NCBI RefSeq assembly: GCF_039909015.1
Contig: NZ_CP150919.1
Location: 1,712,501-1,776,500 of the forward strand
DNA from: Pseudomonas grandcourensis
GTDB taxonomy: Bacteria > Pseudomonadota > Gammaproteobacteria > Pseudomonadales > Pseudomonadaceae
Direction: 5' to 3'
Length of the DNA: 64,000 bases
The notes under the pieces were generated by a model. That model made no database searches. It was not told where the DNA came from and saw only the letters and a list, made by a program, of their open reading frames with translations. The position numbers and the translations under genes are program-made. Below are positions 62,820 to 64,000 of this stretch, piece after piece (positions within the stretch are counted from its first letter, which is position 1; every line of letters begins with the position of its first letter).

Positions 62820-63085
62820 CCCCGGAAGTTGCGGTCGATATCTTCCGCGAAGCGCTGTGGCTGACCACCATGATGGTGGCGGTGCTGGTGATTCCGAGTC
62901 TGCTGGTCGGCCTGCTGGTGGCGATGTTCCAGGCCGCCACCCAGATCAACGAACAGACCCTGAGCTTCCTGCCGCGTTTGCTGGTGATGCTGGTAACCCT
63001 GATCGTGGCCGGCCCGTGGCTGGTGCAGACCTTCATGGAATACATCCTGCAGTTGTACGGCAGCATTCCTCATGTCATCGGCTGA
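62816..63085 (+). CDS. fliQ: Flagellar export gate protein FliQ
   Basis: Two-helix gate component of 89 residues ([54 protein letters not shown]). Length and motif are standard. Confidence 0.97.
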   Translation: MTPEVAVDIFREALWLTTMMVAVLVIPSLLVGLLVAMFQAATQINEQTLSFLPRLLVMLVTLIVAGPWLVQTFMEYILQLYGSIPHVIG

Positions 63086-63088
63086 ACC

Positions 63089-63871
63089 ATGTCGCTGCTA
63101 GCGCTGACCGATACCCAGATCAGCACCTGGGTGGCGACGTTCATGCTGCCGCTGTTTCGCGTCGGCGCCTTGCTGATGGTCATGCCGGTGTTCGGCACGA
63201 CCCTGCTGCCCCGGCGCATCCGCCTGTACTTCGCGTTGGCCATTACCGTGGTCATCGCGCCGGGCCTGCCGCCCATGCCACCGGTCAATGCCCTGGATTT
63301 GAGCGGGCTGTTGCTGATTGCCGAGCAGATTCTCATCGGCGCGGTAATGGGTTTTTCCTTGCAGCTGTTCTTCCAGGCCTTTGTGGTCGCCGGGCAAATC
63401 GTCGCCATCCAGATGGGCATGGGCTTCGCCTCCATGGTTGACCCGACCAACGGTGTATCGACGGCGGTGATCGGGCAGTTTTTCACCATGCTGGTGACGC
63501 TGCTGTTCCTGTCCATGAACGGTCATCTGGTGGTGTTCGAGGTCCTCACCGAGAGTTTCACCACGTTGCCGGTGGGGGGGGGGCTGATGGTCAATCACTA
63601 TTGGGAACTGGCCGGCAAGCTCGGCTGGGTACTCGGTTCGGCGTTATTGCTGGTGCTGCCGGCGATCACCGCGTTGCTGGTGGTCAACATCGCGTTTGGC
63701 GTCATGACCCGGGCGGCACCGCAACTCAATATTTTCTCTATCGGCTTCCCGCTGACCCTGGTGCTTGGGCTGTTCATTGTCTGGGTCGGGTTGGCGGACA
63801 TTCTCAACCAGTATCAACCGCTGGCCACCGAGGCCTTGCAGTTGTTACGCGAACTGGCACGGGCGAGCTGA
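63089..63871 (+). CDS. fliR: Flagellar export gate protein FliR
   Basis: Third gate component, 260 residues, multi-spanning (STWVATFMLPLFRVGALLMV, QIGMGFASMVDPTNGV-type loop read here as QMGMGFASMVDPTNGVSTAV, and IGFPLTLVLGLFIVWVGLAD near the C-terminus). flhB follows after 3 nt. Confidence 0.97.
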   Translation: MSLLALTDTQISTWVATFMLPLFRVGALLMVMPVFGTTLLPRRIRLYFALAITVVIAPGLPPMPPVNALDLSGLLLIAEQILIGAVMGFSLQLFFQAFVVAGQIVAIQMGMGFASMVDPTNGVSTAVIGQFFTMLVTLLFLSMNGHLVVFEVLTESFTTLPVGGGLMVNHYWELAGKLGWVLGSALLLVLPAITALLVVNIAFGVMTRAAPQLNIFSIGFPLTLVLGLFIVWVGLADILNQYQPLATEALQLLRELARAS

Positions 63872-63874
63872 GCC

Positions 63875-64000
63875 ATGGCCGAGAGCGAAAGCGGTCAGGA
63901 CAAAACAGAAGACCCCACGGAGAAGCGCAAGCGGGACTCCCGTGAAAAGGGTGAGATCGCGCGTTCCAAGGAGCTCAACACCCTGGCGATCATGCTGGTC
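63875..64000 (+). CDS. flhB: Flagellar export switch protein FlhB (5' end only)
   Basis: The first 42 codons are visible and run off the window. They show the typical hydrophilic N-terminus (DKTEDPTEKRKRDSREKG, IARSKELNTLAIMLV) that precedes the four TM helices of FlhB. The NPTH autocleavage site lies outside. The gene is in the fliR-flhB order expected for Pseudomonas. Confidence 0.95.
   Translation, partial: MAESESGQDKTEDPTEKRKRDSREKGEIARSKELNTLAIMLV

Overview
The window is chromosomal DNA of a Pseudomonas, most likely of the P. fluorescens complex. The grounds are the high G+C, the gene order aroP - arfB - phhCBA - phhR, a polar-flagellum cluster with FleQ/FleS/FleR and sigma-54 promoters, FliA-type promoters, and the pseudomonad REP palindromes (GTAGGAGCGAGCCTGCTCGCG type). 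No tRNA, rRNA, CRISPR array, insertion sequence or prophage was seen.

Layout. (1) 1-2.2 kb: the 3' part of a large secreted RTX calcium-binding protein with four perfectly spaced 246-nt repeats. (2) 2.3-11.3 kb: aromatic amino acid uptake and catabolism. This holds the AroP permease behind a long, structured leader with a Trp-containing leader peptide, the ribosome-rescue factor ArfB, an MFS transporter, two tiny unknown genes, the phenylalanine hydroxylase operon phhABC on the minus strand, and its divergent regulator phhR. (3) 11.4-19.9 kb: flgFGHIJKL (distal and proximal rod, L and P rings, muramidase, hook-filament junction) behind a sigma-54 promoter. (4) 20.0-41.4 kb: a flagellin glycosylation island of about 21 kb. 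It has two giant multidomain glycosyltransferases, a CDP-deoxyhexose branch (rfbF, rfbG, an RfbC-type epimerase, a TylC3/NovU-type C-methyltransferase, a reductase, a second methyltransferase and a CmcI-like protein), a complete CMP-pseudaminic acid branch (pseB, pseC, pseF, fused pseG-pseH, pseI), a FabH-like ketosynthase, a Maf-type (DUF115) motility protein and an unknown 89-residue protein. (5) 41.6-45.3 kb: filament genes fliC, flaG, fliD, fliS, fliT. (6) 45.5-49.7 kb: the regulators fleQ, fleS, fleR. (7) 49.8-64 kb: basal body and export genes fliEFGHIJ, an HsbA/HsbR/HptB partner-switching module, then fliKLMNOPQR and the start of flhB.

How it fits together. FleQ (sigma-54 activator) should drive flgF, fleSR, fliE, and fliK and fliL if the GG-N10-GC promoters read here are real. 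A similar candidate precedes rfbF, which would tie sugar synthesis to flagellar assembly. FliA promoters precede fliC and fliS. The island would supply a CDP-linked, probably C-methyl-branched 6-deoxyhexose and CMP-pseudaminic acid to the large glycosyltransferases and the Maf protein, which decorate a short (281-residue) flagellin. HptB/HsbR/HsbA probably connects the same locus to the motile-sessile switch.

The most novel-looking points are the aroP leader (a long-range RNA helix plus a 20-codon peptide with two Trp codons), the combination of a branched CDP sugar with pseudaminic acid in one flagellin island, the degenerate glycosyltransferase domain shared by the two giant enzymes, the PseG-PseH fusion, and the unknown small gene translationally coupled to maf.
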